In this document: in pieces, positions 7,934 through 17,197 of the stretch
Layout: the number at the start of each line of letters is the position of its first letter
Numbering within the stretch: the first letter of the stretch is position 1
From: Thermoanaerobaculia bacterium
Lineage (GTDB): Bacteria; Acidobacteriota; Thermoanaerobaculia; Multivoradales; J023
DNA length: 64,000 nucleotides
Assembly (NCBI GenBank): GCA_030431255.1
Contig: JAUIJL010000031.1
Location: forward strand, 44,632 to 108,631
Direction of reading: 5' to 3'
The notes under the pieces: generated by a model
The model's database searches: none
What the model saw: the letters and a program-made list of their open reading frames with translations, nothing else
What the model was told of the DNA's origin: nothing
Program-made: the position numbers and the translations under genes

Positions 7934-10702
7934 ATGTCTCGGCAGTCCTCAGACGCGCGCTCGACCGACGAAAGGCGGCAGGTCGATGCCTTGCTCAATC
8001 GGGCGCTCGATCTCGAACGCCGCGAGCGAGGCGAGTTTTTGGATCGGGACTGCCCTGCTCATCTCCGGGATCGGGTCGAGCGGCTGATCGAAGCCATGGA
8101 CGACGACAGCGCCACCGAGGCCGACCCTCTCTTTGAAGGCCTGCGGCTCCCGGAGCAGCTCGTCGGGCACGGCCGGCCGAAACCCCACCCCGCTTTCGAC
8201 GGCGAAAGCGGTGATCGCATCGGTCCCTACCGGATCGTCGAAGAGCTGGGCAGCGGTGGCATGGGGGTGGTCTACCTCGCGCAGCGGGACGACGGACAAT
8301 TCGATCAACGGGTGGCGGTCAAGCTCGCTCGCTCCACCGCCCTGCTGGCGCCCGACGCCCTGCTGCGCTTCCGCACCGAGCGCCAGATTCTCGCCAGCCT
8401 GGAGCACCCGTCCATCGCCCGACTGTTGGACGGCGGCGTCACCGAGAGCGGATTGCCCTACTTCGTCATGGAGCTGGTGGACGGCCTGCCCATCCATCAT
8501 TACTGCGACCAGAACGGCCTGAGCATCGAGCAGCGGCTCCGGCTATTCCTCGACGTCGCCGGCGCGGTAGACGCCGCCCATCGCAAGCTGGTGGTGCATC
8601 GTGACCTCAAACCCTCGAATATTTTGGTGACGTCGAGCGGCCAGGTGAAGCTGCTCGATTTCGGCATCGCCAAACCCCTCGACACCTCGGTCTTCGAAAC
8701 CCGAGATCTGGCCCAAACCCAAGACGCGCTGTCGGTGATGACACCGGGTTACGCCAGCCCGGAGCAGTTCCGGGGTGAGGTGATCTCCACGGCGTCGGAT
8801 ATCTACCAGCTGGGCCTGTTGCTCTATTTGCTCCTGGTGGGAGACCGGCCCTATCGCATCGAGGGGTTGCCGGTCGCCCAAGCCCTGGCCCGGATCTGTG
8901 ACGATCCGGTGACCGCCCCCAGCCGTCGGGTCGCCGAGCAGGGCCTGGAGGACAAGCGCAGCGGGATGGAGGGTCTGCAGCGCGTCTTGGCCGGCGATCT
9001 CGACACGATTGTGATGAAAGCCCTGCGCAAGGAGCCGGAGCGTCGCTATGCCTCCGTGGCCGGTTTCGCCGAGGATGTGCAAAGGTATTTGGACGGTCGA
9101 CCGGTGCTCGCCCGAGGCGACTCCAAGGTCTACCGCTTGCGCAAGCTGATCCAGCGAAATCGAACCCTCAGCTCGGCGATCGCCGTGGGTTTGATCTCGG
9201 CGCTCGGGCTGGGAGGCTGGGTCGCCGCCGAGCGTCGAAGCACCGCCCGGCAAGTGGAGCTCTCCCGTCGCCTGGGAGAACAGATCCGCGACATGGAGTG
9301 GCGTTTGCGGGTGGCACAAATGTCGCCCTTGCATTCGATCGAAAGTGAGAAACATCGAGTCCGGACCCGGTCCGAGGCGTTGCGCCGCTTGACTCGGGAT
9401 CTCGGCGACTCCGCCAGCGGCCCCGGCAACTACGCCATCGGCCGCGGCCACCTGCTGCTGGGCGAGCCCGAGGAGGCCGCCAAACACCTGGAAATCGCCC
9501 GAGCCGAGGGGTATTGGACCACGGACTCGCGCTTCGCTCTGGCCATGGCCTACGGCGAGATCTACCTAGCCGAGCGAGCCCGTACCCAGCTGATATCCGA
9601 TCCCGACGAACGCCGACAGGAAGAGGAGCGCATGGACCGACAATGGCGTCGGCCGGCCCTCAAGCTCTTGTCGGCCGCTCCTCCTTCTTCCAACCCTCTC
9701 TCCAACCGGCTGGTGCCCCGAGCCTATTTGGACGCGCAAAGAGCCTTCCTGCAAGACGATACCGACGGCGCTTTGCAGGCGGCGGAGCGAGCCCTGGAAT
9801 CCAGCCCTTGGTTTTTCGAAGCCCATCTCCTGCGCGGGTCCCTGCTCCGACTGCGGGCCGTGGACTTGTTTTATTCCCTCACCGACGGGAATCGAGCCAT
9901 CCAAGCCGCCGAGGCGGCGGCCAGCGCTTACGGCCAGGCCGCAGAGGTGGCTGCAAGCGCCGCGGAGGGACATATGGGCCGATGCGACATGGCCGGCTTG
10001 GCGATTCACGTCGCCCTGCACCATTCGATCCAAGACGTCGACCCCTTCCTGCTCATGCTCGAGGAATCCTGCGCTAAAGGGATTCGAGTGGAGCCCAACA
10101 ACCCCCAGGTTTGGCGTCTTTACGCCGACGCCCATTCCGCGTGGTCGAGCTTCCTGACCCAAGAACGTCGATTGGGCATCGACTTCTCCCGGGCGATCGA
10201 GCTGATGGACCGGGCCATCGCTCTCGATCCCGATGACTTTCAGGTCCAGATGTCCGCCGGCAGCTTGTACGGCAGTCTCGGTCACTACCGTTCCAAAGCC
10301 GGCTTGGACCCTCAGGCCGATCTCGAACGGGCCATCGAGCACTTCCGCCGAGCCCTGGAGCTGAAGCCGAGCTCCGGAGACGTGGTCAACCAGCTCGGCG
10401 GCACCCTTCGATCGCTTGGACGGTACTTATTTCGAGAGGGCCTGGACGCCGACTGGCCGACCCGCCGATCCGTAGAGCTCTACTCCAAGAACCTGAGCCG
10501 GCAGCCCAAAGCCCTCGATCTCAACAATCTGCGGAGCAGCATGGAGCTGAGGATGGCCGTTTTGAAGGCGACCGATCGGGATCCACGGCCCGAGCTCGAG
10601 GAAGCCCTGGCCTTGGTGGAATCCCTGGCCTTCGGCACCCCCCGCCAAAAGGACGTCGAAACCGATCTCCGAAACTGGCTGGCCGAGCTCGACCAACCCT
10701 AA
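7934..10702 (+). CDS. Transmembrane Ser/Thr protein kinase with C-terminal TPR region
   Basis: 922 residues from ATG 7934. An in-frame ATG at 7859 exists but has no support. A TACTAT hexamer lies exactly 6 nt before 7934, so the message may be leaderless. The kinase domain (about residues 95-375) is complete: Gly-rich loop GSGGMG, VAVKLAR lysine, HRDLKPSN catalytic loop, DFGIAKP, GYASPEQF in the P+1 region. One transmembrane helix follows (about 413-432, SSAIAVGLISALGLGGWVAA). The remaining 490 residues are helical TPR-like repeats, probably extracytoplasmic, that could bind a protein or ligand signal. The N-terminal 90 residues resemble the small helical domain often found before such kinases. 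The stop overlaps the convergent ada stop by 4 bp. Confidence 0.93.
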   Translation: MSRQSSDARSTDERRQVDALLNRALDLERRERGEFLDRDCPAHLRDRVERLIEAMDDDSATEADPLFEGLRLPEQLVGHGRPKPHPAFDGESGDRIGPYRIVEELGSGGMGVVYLAQRDDGQFDQRVAVKLARSTALLAPDALLRFRTERQILASLEHPSIARLLDGGVTESGLPYFVMELVDGLPIHHYCDQNGLSIEQRLRLFLDVAGAVDAAHRKLVVHRDLKPSNILVTSSGQVKLLDFGIAKPLDTSVFETRDLAQTQDALSVMTPGYASPEQFRGEVISTASDIYQLGLLLYLLLVGDRPYRIEGLPVAQALARICDDPVTAPSRRVAEQGLEDKRSGMEGLQRVLAGDLDTIVMKALRKEPERRYASVAGFAEDVQRYLDGRPVLARGDSKVYRLRKLIQRNRTLSSAIAVGLISALGLGGWVAAERRSTARQVELSRRLGEQIRDMEWRLRVAQMSPLHSIESEKHRVRTRSEALRRLTRDLGDSASGPGNYAIGRGHLLLGEPEEAAKHLEIARAEGYWTTDSRFALAMAYGEIYLAERARTQLISDPDERRQEEERMDRQWRRPALKLLSAAPPSSNPLSNRLVPRAYLDAQRAFLQDDTDGALQAAERALESSPWFFEAHLLRGSLLRLRAVDLFYSLTDGNRAIQAAEAAASAYGQAAEVAASAAEGHMGRCDMAGLAIHVALHHSIQDVDPFLLMLEESCAKGIRVEPNNPQVWRLYADAHSAWSSFLTQERRLGIDFSRAIELMDRAIALDPDDFQVQMSAGSLYGSLGHYRSKAGLDPQADLERAIEHFRRALELKPSSGDVVNQLGGTLRSLGRYLFREGLDADWPTRRSVELYSKNLSRQPKALDLNNLRSSMELRMAVLKATDRDPRPELEEALALVESLAFGTPRQKDVETDLRNWLAELDQP

Positions 10703-11904
10703 GCCTTCTCCTCCTCCAACAGCCGACGCTTGCGCTCGACACCCCAGCGGTATCCGCTCAGCTCGCCGTTGCTGCGGATGACCCGATGGCAGGGGATCAC
10801 CAGGGCCAGCTTGTTGCTCGCCACCGCCCGTGCCACGGCCCGTGCGGCTTTCGGCCGACCCATTTCTTCGGCAATGTCCTTGTAGGTGCGAGTCGCGCCT
10901 TTCGGGATCCGCCGCAAGATATTCCACACCTGCCATTGGAAAGCCGTGCCTTGGAGGTCGAGGGGCAGCTCCGGGCTCGGCTCCGAGCCCTTGAGCAGCT
11001 CCAGGACCCCGTCGACCCACGTCGTGAGCTCCTCGGATCCGCCCCGCAGCTCGGCGTTGGGGAATCGCCGACAAAGCTCCTCTCGCAAGCTCTGCTCATC
11101 GTCCCCTAAGCTCACCGCGCAGATGCCCCGCTCGGTCGCCGCGATCAGCATCCGGCCCAGGCTGCACGGCACGATCGTGTGATGGATCTCCATGCCGGCG
11201 CCTCCTTTTTTGTAGACCCCCGGGGTCATGCCCAACACCGCGTTCGACTTTTCATAAACCCGGCTTCCCGAGCCGAAACCCGCGGCGTACACCGCGTCGG
11301 TGACCGACGACCCCGCCTCCAGCTCGGCGCGCAAACGCTCCATTCTCCTGGCCTCGGCATAGGCGGCTGGTGACAAACCAGTGAGGCGGCGAAAGGTGCG
11401 TTGCAAGTGGGCGGGGCTGACTTTGACGTACGCGGCCACCTCTTCCAGAGTAGGCGAGTCGTCGCTCCGGCCGTCCAGAAACTCCGCGGCGCGACGCACC
11501 ATATCCGCTACCGGCGAGCTCACCGATCGCGGCTCGCAACGTCGACACGCCCGGAAACCCGCGGACTCGGCGCCCCCTGGGGCGGCAAAGAAGTCTACGT
11601 TTTTACGAATGGGACGACGCGACGGACAAGAAGGACGGCAGTAGATGCCGGTCGACCGGACCGCATAGACGAAAGCGCCGTCGAATCGACGATCGCGATC
11701 CAACACCGCCGTCCAAGCGGTTTCCGGGTCGATCGGCGACAAGGATGGTGAGGATGGCGAAGGCGAAGCCGATGTTGACGGCGAGATGGTGAGCCGCGGC
11801 TCGCTGGAATTGGATTTTGACATCGTTAGGATCGACGGAGGCTGCAAGGGTCTTATCGGGGAATCCTCATGGGCGGGTCGGCTGGTGGCTGAGAGTCTGC
11901 TCAT
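10699..11904 (-). CDS. ada: Ada: methyl-DNA repair methyltransferase and transcriptional activator
   Basis: 401 residues from ATG 11904, chosen because AAGGAG lies 5 nt upstream. A low-complexity Ser/Pro stretch precedes three domains. (1) A zinc domain with the methyl-acceptor motif TGIYCRPSCP and CRRC, which takes methyl groups from phosphotriesters. (2) An AraC-type helix-turn-helix (VAAYVKVSPAHLQRTFRRLT; AVYAAGFGSGSRVYEKS). (3) An O6-alkylguanine methyltransferase domain with QWQVWNILRRIPKGATRTY and the active-site IPCHRVI. Once methylated, Ada activates its own regulon. The Ser/Pro N-terminal extension of about 60 residues is unusual. It converges on the kinase gene with a 4-bp overlap of stop codons. 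Confidence 0.96.
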   Translation of the reverse strand: MSRLSATSRPAHEDSPIRPLQPPSILTMSKSNSSEPRLTISPSTSASPSPSSPSLSPIDPETAWTAVLDRDRRFDGAFVYAVRSTGIYCRPSCPSRRPIRKNVDFFAAPGGAESAGFRACRRCEPRSVSSPVADMVRRAAEFLDGRSDDSPTLEEVAAYVKVSPAHLQRTFRRLTGLSPAAYAEARRMERLRAELEAGSSVTDAVYAAGFGSGSRVYEKSNAVLGMTPGVYKKGGAGMEIHHTIVPCSLGRMLIAATERGICAVSLGDDEQSLREELCRRFPNAELRGGSEELTTWVDGVLELLKGSEPSPELPLDLQGTAFQWQVWNILRRIPKGATRTYKDIAEEMGRPKAARAVARAVASNKLALVIPCHRVIRSNGELSGYRWGVERKRRLLEEEKA

Positions 11905-12180
11905 CTTAGCTCCTTGGGTCTCGTTTAGGCGCAAGCCGTCGTCGCCGGGGCCATCGCCAAAAACAGTCTCTCCCTAGGGCCCGGTTCCAAACCATCCGAT
12001 TCCTGCGATCAAAGCAAATCCGGTCGGACAGCTTCGGCACCTCAAATTCGGCAAATCAAATTCCGTGCTGCGCCGGCGGTTCCGCAATGGGGTAGGATCG
12101 CCGAATCCCTCTGGTGCTCGCGGGCGCCATGTCGTCCGAGCACCGCCAACGACTCGACTCACTCGACCCCCCTTCGACCG

Positions 12181-12732
12181 ATGCGCGATGAATCCATGGT
12201 TTCGGGCCTCCTAGAAGGCGACCCTGAGGTCATCGCCCAAGTGCGCGCTTGGATTCGTGGTGCCTTCACCCCCTATCGCTCCAAGCTTTCCTCCGAGCTC
12301 GAGGACCTGGAGCAAGAGATCCTGCTCGAGCTGAGCCAAGCCCTGCGCAGCGACCGTTTCCGCGGCCAGAGCAGCCTGAGCACCTACACCAAGACCTACG
12401 TCCACCACAAATGCATCGACCGGCTGAGGGCCTTGGGCCGGCGTCAATGGGTGCAAGTGGAGGATCTCGACCTGCGGTCCCAGGCACCCTCTGCCCTGGA
12501 GGGCATCCAAAAAGTCGAGCTGGCGACGCGGATCCTCAAAGAGATGCCCGAATCCTGTCGCGAGCTGTGGCAGATGTTGGAGCAAGGCATGCGCTATCGC
12601 GAGATGAGCGAGCAGCTGGGAGTTTCCGAAGGAACCCTGCGTGCGCGGGTGTTGCGGTGCCGAAAAGGAGCGGTCGAGCTGCGCTCGAAACTTTTCTCCG
12701 AAAAATCCGCAAAAAAAATCGACGACGCGTAA
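12181..12732 (+). CDS. ECF-like RNA polymerase sigma factor
   Basis: 183 residues. Region 2 is seen around DLEQEILLELSQALRSDRFR and SLSTYTKTYVHHKCIDRLRA, and region 4 around ILKEMPESCRELWQMLEQGM then YREMSEQLGVSEGTLRARVL. The arrangement fits an ECF sigma factor. The next gene starts 85 bp downstream and encodes a membrane-anchored zinc-finger protein, the classical anti-sigma partner. The start is uncertain: ATG 12181 or in-frame ATG 12196, neither with a clear ribosome site. The 276-bp gap to the divergent ada gene (11905-12180) holds no gene I can support and should contain both promoters. Confidence 0.92.
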   Translation: MRDESMVSGLLEGDPEVIAQVRAWIRGAFTPYRSKLSSELEDLEQEILLELSQALRSDRFRGQSSLSTYTKTYVHHKCIDRLRALGRRQWVQVEDLDLRSQAPSALEGIQKVELATRILKEMPESCRELWQMLEQGMRYREMSEQLGVSEGTLRARVLRCRKGAVELRSKLFSEKSAKKIDDA

Positions 12733-12817
12733 CGAAAATCCTCCGGCGACGACTAAGCATTTGAAGACGGGCCCAAAGGCCCTTGCCATCGAGCAAACCG
12801 CCGCACGGAGCGAGACC

Positions 12818-13453
12818 ATGACACCGACACCTCAAGACCCGGCTTGCCGACATGTCCCAGAGCTGCTGCCCTGGATGCTCAACGGCACCCTGTCCGAGGA
12901 CGAAGAGCAATTCGTACAGGCTCACCTTGCCGAATGCGAAAGCTGCTGTCGCGAGCTTCAGGAAACCGTCGAGGTGTGGCAAACCGCTACGACCCACATC
13001 CCGAGCTTGGCCCTCGCCGAATACGCCCAAGGCCTGGAGCCTCAGGGCATCGACCGCGTCGCCATCGAAGAGCATCTGGCGATCTGCCCCTCGTGCTCCC
13101 AAGAGCTCGACATGGCATTGCCCGTCGCCGTGCCCACCGGCGTGATCGACTTCACCACCGAGCGTGAGAAGCGCGAGGCCGCCAAAGCTCAGCCGTGGCG
13201 CAGCTACGCGGTGGCCGCCAGCCTGACCGCGGTCTTGGCGACCGGCACGTTGATGTGGAGCTTGACGGGTTTGAGCTCGAGCACGGTTCAATCGATGGAG
13301 ACCATGGCGTCTCAACCCACGACCCAGGCTCCGCAAGAGACCGCGCCGCCCGAGACGTCTGCGGGCTTGCTATTCGCCGACGGCTTTGAAGACATGTCCG
13401 GCTGGACCCGGGTGGTGGGTCTCAAAGAGAAATCCGATCCGACTCGAAACTGA
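12818..13453 (+). CDS. Membrane zinc-finger anti-sigma factor
   Basis: 211 residues from ATG 12818 (GGAG 8 nt upstream). Two HxxxCxxC zinc-finger modules are visible: HLAECESC (about residues 40-47) and HLAICPSC (about 86-93), where most anti-sigma factors have one. A single transmembrane helix (about 131-152, YAVAASLTAVLATGTLMWSL) and a short extracytoplasmic Gln/Pro/Thr-rich tail follow. The tail ends in LLFADGFEDMSGWTRVVG, resembling the start of beta-sandwich modules seen on secreted proteins of this kind of organism. It should bind and hold the upstream sigma factor at the membrane. A strong hairpin terminates the pair. Confidence 0.88.
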   Translation: MTPTPQDPACRHVPELLPWMLNGTLSEDEEQFVQAHLAECESCCRELQETVEVWQTATTHIPSLALAEYAQGLEPQGIDRVAIEEHLAICPSCSQELDMALPVAVPTGVIDFTTEREKREAAKAQPWRSYAVAASLTAVLATGTLMWSLTGLSSSTVQSMETMASQPTTQAPQETAPPETSAGLLFADGFEDMSGWTRVVGLKEKSDPTRN

Positions 13454-13496
13454 TCGAGGACCGGAATCAAACCGGTGATAGAAGCCGGATCGAGCC

Positions 13497-13545
13497 GAAA
13501 GGGGTGTCACTGTGACACCCCTTTCCTTATGGGGTTTCTTTTTTC
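13497..13545 (+). terminator. Terminator of the sigma/anti-sigma operon
   Basis: A perfect 13-bp stem (13497-13509 with 13513-13525) with a CTG loop is followed after about 10 nt by a T-rich run (13535-13545). It sits between converging genes and may work weakly in both directions. Confidence 0.7.
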
Positions 13546-15702
13546 TTATGGGTTTCGTTTGGGCCTCGGCCGCGACGGCTCGGGACCCTCACCTCGCTTC
13601 ATCAAAGCCCCAACATTGCCCCGGACCCGTGCCACCGTGTACCAGCCCCTGGACTTGAGGGTTTGAATCGCATCCTGCAATCGCTTGGGCTGCGCTTGCT
13701 GATAGGTGACGAAAAAGTACTCCGCCTCCGGGATTTCCTCATTGGGTCCCGTGAGCGGATCCCGAGCCGTGACGACTCGATTGTTGAGCTCGGGACCGTA
13801 GAGGTAGTAGGAGAAATTGAAAGACGGTTGTTTGAGGTTGCAGGCGATCGTCGATCCGGTGGGCATTTCCCGCCAGATATAGGTCCACACTTTTCGGAAA
13901 CTGGCCGACTGCTGGCTCGTAGCTCCCCAGGCCCTGTGCCGCAGCTCCTCACGGAGCTCGGAAAAGACCGGCAAGCCACACACCAACACCAGCAGAACCA
14001 GCGCCGGCCAGCCGGCTTCCCCGAGCCTGGACCCTCTCAAATAGCGACTGAGCCTCGGCACCCCTAGACCCAAACACCAAAGCAAGGCGAGGGTGGCCAG
14101 GAAAGCCATCAACAAGAAGTTCGAGTCGCTGATTCCCACCGTGTGGGACAGATGGAAAAGGGCGGGATGCCACCGCTGATATAAGGACACGGGCAGGAGC
14201 AGAATCAGCAATCGGGTGCAGCTCTCCCGACTCGACAAACGGCTGAGAAAAGCGATCGCCAAAAAGTAGGTCAGCCCCACCGCCGCCAAGGCGTACCGCA
14301 AGCTTCCACCGCTGGTCACGAAACCGAGCGAGTCGGGAACGATGCCCGCGGTCCAAGGGGTGGCCAAGAACATGATCCAAAGCACCAAAGCCGCGACGGT
14401 ATAGAAGACCAGCGGGAAGAAGGTCGGGTGAAAAAGAGCGACTTTAGGACCCCGCTGGACCCATAGAGCGCTCCAGCGGAGCGCCCACCACAGAGCGGCG
14501 ACACCCAGGATCAACCACAAAATCGGCGTCTCAAAACCTACTTTTCGCCCGGCGCCGGTGGCAAAAGTTCGCCAAATTCGATCATCCTGCCGATGCTCCA
14601 AGATGGAGGTGCCCTTGAGGCTGACTTTGCCGGGCAGCTCTATCCAATCGCCGATTTCCATCATGATGGGGAAGAACGGGCTGCCGTTTTTGGCCAGGTT
14701 GGTCATCGGCAAAGCCAGCGGCGTCGCCTGAAGCAAAAGGACACCAACCAAGACCCACGCCACCCGCTCGGCCCCTATCCGCCCGGGAGCTGAGGCCGTT
14801 CGGCCGTTCCAGAGAGCGATGAGCGAGCCGAGGACCAAGAACCCAATCCCTAGGATGAGCCCCGTGGACTTCATGCCGATGGCAAGAAACACTCCCAACT
14901 GGAGAGCCCAATATCCACCGCGATGACCTCGCCAGAGTCGATCTACCGCCAACAGGCAGGTCAACAAACCCACCGCCAACGCGGCGTCGTTCTTGAACGC
15001 TCCTTGGCCGTGAACCCCGAAGACCAAGGGCGTCAACACACTCCACCAAGCCGTCAGCTGGCTCAGCGCGCCGCCCAACCCAATCCGATGCCCTACTTCT
15101 TTGAGCACCAAAAGCAGCGAGAGGATGATCAACACCCGCGGCACCACCACGAGCAAGTCGGACCGCATCAGCAGCATGTTGGCGGTGAATTGATACTCCC
15201 AGCAAAGCGGGTAGTTGTAATGCCAGAGCAGCGGAATTTCGGCGGTCTGCAGCCATTCGGCGATCATCGGACCGTGGATCGAAAGGGAATCGACTCCCTC
15301 CACCAAGCTGCAACGTAGGGCCATAAAGCCCATGATCCCCGCACCCAACAGACCCAAGCCGAAAGGCGTTGCCCACAGCCAAAGCCGGACCTGGTGTCGG
15401 ATCAGCTTGGCAAGAGAACGATCGGGGAACCAGCGACGCAGGGCCCACATCGACCCACCACCGATCGCCGTGCAAACCACCAGATAGTAGCCGGCGGTCA
15501 GCTTGCCCAACAGCCCGAGGGTTTGAATGACCGCTGCGTTGAGCGCCATCTGGCCGACCAACACCAAAGCCAGCCGGTATCCGCCTCGGTATGCACCGCG
15601 CACCGCACAACAAATCGCCAACCAGGCAGCGGTGCTCAGCGCCGCCAGACACAAGAAGTAGGCGATGCCGGGCAACATCAATGCGGTCAACATCTCACTC
15701 AT
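13546..15702 (-). CDS. Polytopic membrane protein, GT-C glycosyltransferase-like
   Basis: 718 residues with about 12-14 hydrophobic segments and a C-terminal extracytoplasmic region of about 110 residues (from about residue 600). After the fourth helix a loop reads EGVDSLSIHGPMIAEWLQTA. This resembles the D...H first-loop motif of GT-C enzymes (PMT/ArnT type), which transfer sugars from polyprenyl-phosphate carriers on the outer face of the inner membrane. No family is certain. The ATG directly follows the stop codon of the upstream sulfatase-like gene (TAG then ATG), so the two are probably translationally coupled and act on the same surface polymer. A flippase or polymerase-like membrane protein is an alternative. 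Confidence 0.6.
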   Translation of the reverse strand: MSEMLTALMLPGIAYFLCLAALSTAAWLAICCAVRGAYRGGYRLALVLVGQMALNAAVIQTLGLLGKLTAGYYLVVCTAIGGGSMWALRRWFPDRSLAKLIRHQVRLWLWATPFGLGLLGAGIMGFMALRCSLVEGVDSLSIHGPMIAEWLQTAEIPLLWHYNYPLCWEYQFTANMLLMRSDLLVVVPRVLIILSLLLVLKEVGHRIGLGGALSQLTAWWSVLTPLVFGVHGQGAFKNDAALAVGLLTCLLAVDRLWRGHRGGYWALQLGVFLAIGMKSTGLILGIGFLVLGSLIALWNGRTASAPGRIGAERVAWVLVGVLLLQATPLALPMTNLAKNGSPFFPIMMEIGDWIELPGKVSLKGTSILEHRQDDRIWRTFATGAGRKVGFETPILWLILGVAALWWALRWSALWVQRGPKVALFHPTFFPLVFYTVAALVLWIMFLATPWTAGIVPDSLGFVTSGGSLRYALAAVGLTYFLAIAFLSRLSSRESCTRLLILLLPVSLYQRWHPALFHLSHTVGISDSNFLLMAFLATLALLWCLGLGVPRLSRYLRGSRLGEAGWPALVLLVLVCGLPVFSELREELRHRAWGATSQQSASFRKVWTYIWREMPTGSTIACNLKQPSFNFSYYLYGPELNNRVVTARDPLTGPNEEIPEAEYFFVTYQQAQPKRLQDAIQTLKSRGWYTVARVRGNVGALMKRGEGPEPSRPRPKRNP

Positions 15703-17178
15703 CTACAAATAACCCAGGCTTTTCAGCGCGGCCTCCTGCTCCGGACTGAAAGCCGTCGGTGCCCGCCCTTCCACCTTGGCGCAGGACGCCAGATAGTTTT
15801 CAAGATGATTCCGAAATCTGGAGACGACATCGGGGTGTTGGGAGGAGACATCCGAGGTTTCTCCCGGATCCGATTCCAAGTCGTAGAGCTCCTCGCGAAT
15901 CGGTGAGCTCCAAATATCGGTCGCCGGAACGAGTGTGGCCTTCAAAGCCGCCGCACGCTCTTCGGGAGGATGCCATTTCCATGCCGCGATGTATTTCCAC
16001 CGACCCACCATGACCGTGCGCAGAATATTTCGATTCTGGATCAGAACCTCCGCCACGTGCACCTTTTGCCGAGGCTCGAGATGAAAGCCGGTATCGGTGG
16101 ACTGAAAGAGCGCTTTGCCGTCGAAGGAATCCGCGGCATAGGGAATGTCGCTGAGCTCCAGCAGCGTGGGGAGCAGATCCGCCAAACCCGCCCGTTGATC
16201 GGTTCGCAAGGGATGGATTCCGGGGGTCCAAACCAAGAGCGGCACTCGCAAGCTCTCGTTATAGAGCGTCCAAGCGTGGTCGACGAATTGGTGATCCAGA
16301 AATTCCTCACCATGATCCGAGGTGATGACCACGATCGACTCCTTCAGCAATCCCGACGCTTCCAGGTCTTTGAAGAGAGCTTCAATCGCCTGATCGACGA
16401 GCGCGATCTCGGCGTCGTAGCGCGTCACCATATCGTCGAAGCGGGGATCTCCCGGTCCAAATCCCGATTGCACCAGCTCGTAACACTGATCCCGGACCTG
16501 CGGGTAGAGCGGCATGGGGTTCGGATAGATCTCGTCGACAAATCGGCGATGGAGCTCTTTCGGGGGACGATAGGGAGCGTGGGGATCCAAATAGTGGAGA
16601 TACATCAAGAATCGCTCGTCACGGTGGGCTGCGGCGAAATCTGCTGCCTTCTTCGAGAGCTGAAGGCCGCCGCCGCTGTAGTCCCACCGATCACCGAGGA
16701 TCTGAACCTCTTCGAATCCCTGGGAGAAAAGGGGATCCTCCAACACCAACGTATTGCTGAAGAACGCAGTGCGATAACCCGCCCGGGCGTAGATCTCACC
16801 GAGGGTCATCGACGACTCGAAAGGGGGCACTCCCCACTCCGTGCTTCCCGTCCGCGACGGAAACAAACCGCTCATCAGAGTCGAAATGGACTGTTGGGTG
16901 AACGACGAGCTCGAAAAAGCTTCGTCGAAAGTCACGCTCTCGGAAGCGATCTTGTCGATGAAAGGAGACGTGGATCGCGAGTAGCCGCCGTAACCCAGGT
17001 GATCCGGGCGCAAGGAATCGATGACGATAACGATGACGTTGCGACCGGCCGCCTCAAGCGGCAGATCCGGTGGGGGGGGCGGCTCGCAGGACAAACAGAC
17101 CCATGCGCACCATGCCACGAGACATCCACGTATGACACCTGGTGGGAGCCAGGCTCGATGGGTACCCATGCTCGACAT
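15703..17178 (-). CDS. Sulfatase-fold lipoprotein with Thr at the nucleophile position
   Basis: 491 residues. The signal peptide ends in VCLSC, a lipobox, followed by a Pro-rich linker. Metal-binding elements of the alkaline phosphatase superfamily are present: VIVIDSLRPDHLGYGG, HYLDPHAPYRPP and VITSDHGEEFLDH. Where true sulfatases have C/S-x-P-x-R (the formylglycine precursor), this protein reads SFTQQSISTLMSG. That aligns Thr with the catalytic Cys. Thr is the nucleophile in phosphoethanolamine/phosphoglycerol transferases of the same superfamily, so sulfatase activity should not be assumed. It is the first of three such genes here and is coupled to the GT-C-like gene. Start is at 17178 or ATG 17169. 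Confidence 0.85.
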   Translation of the reverse strand: MSSMGTHRAWLPPGVIRGCLVAWCAWVCLSCEPPPPPDLPLEAAGRNVIVIVIDSLRPDHLGYGGYSRSTSPFIDKIASESVTFDEAFSSSSFTQQSISTLMSGLFPSRTGSTEWGVPPFESSMTLGEIYARAGYRTAFFSNTLVLEDPLFSQGFEEVQILGDRWDYSGGGLQLSKKAADFAAAHRDERFLMYLHYLDPHAPYRPPKELHRRFVDEIYPNPMPLYPQVRDQCYELVQSGFGPGDPRFDDMVTRYDAEIALVDQAIEALFKDLEASGLLKESIVVITSDHGEEFLDHQFVDHAWTLYNESLRVPLLVWTPGIHPLRTDQRAGLADLLPTLLELSDIPYAADSFDGKALFQSTDTGFHLEPRQKVHVAEVLIQNRNILRTVMVGRWKYIAAWKWHPPEERAAALKATLVPATDIWSSPIREELYDLESDPGETSDVSSQHPDVVSRFRNHLENYLASCAKVEGRAPTAFSPEQEAALKSLGYL

Positions 17179-17197
17179 CCTGCTTCCGACGGGCCGT

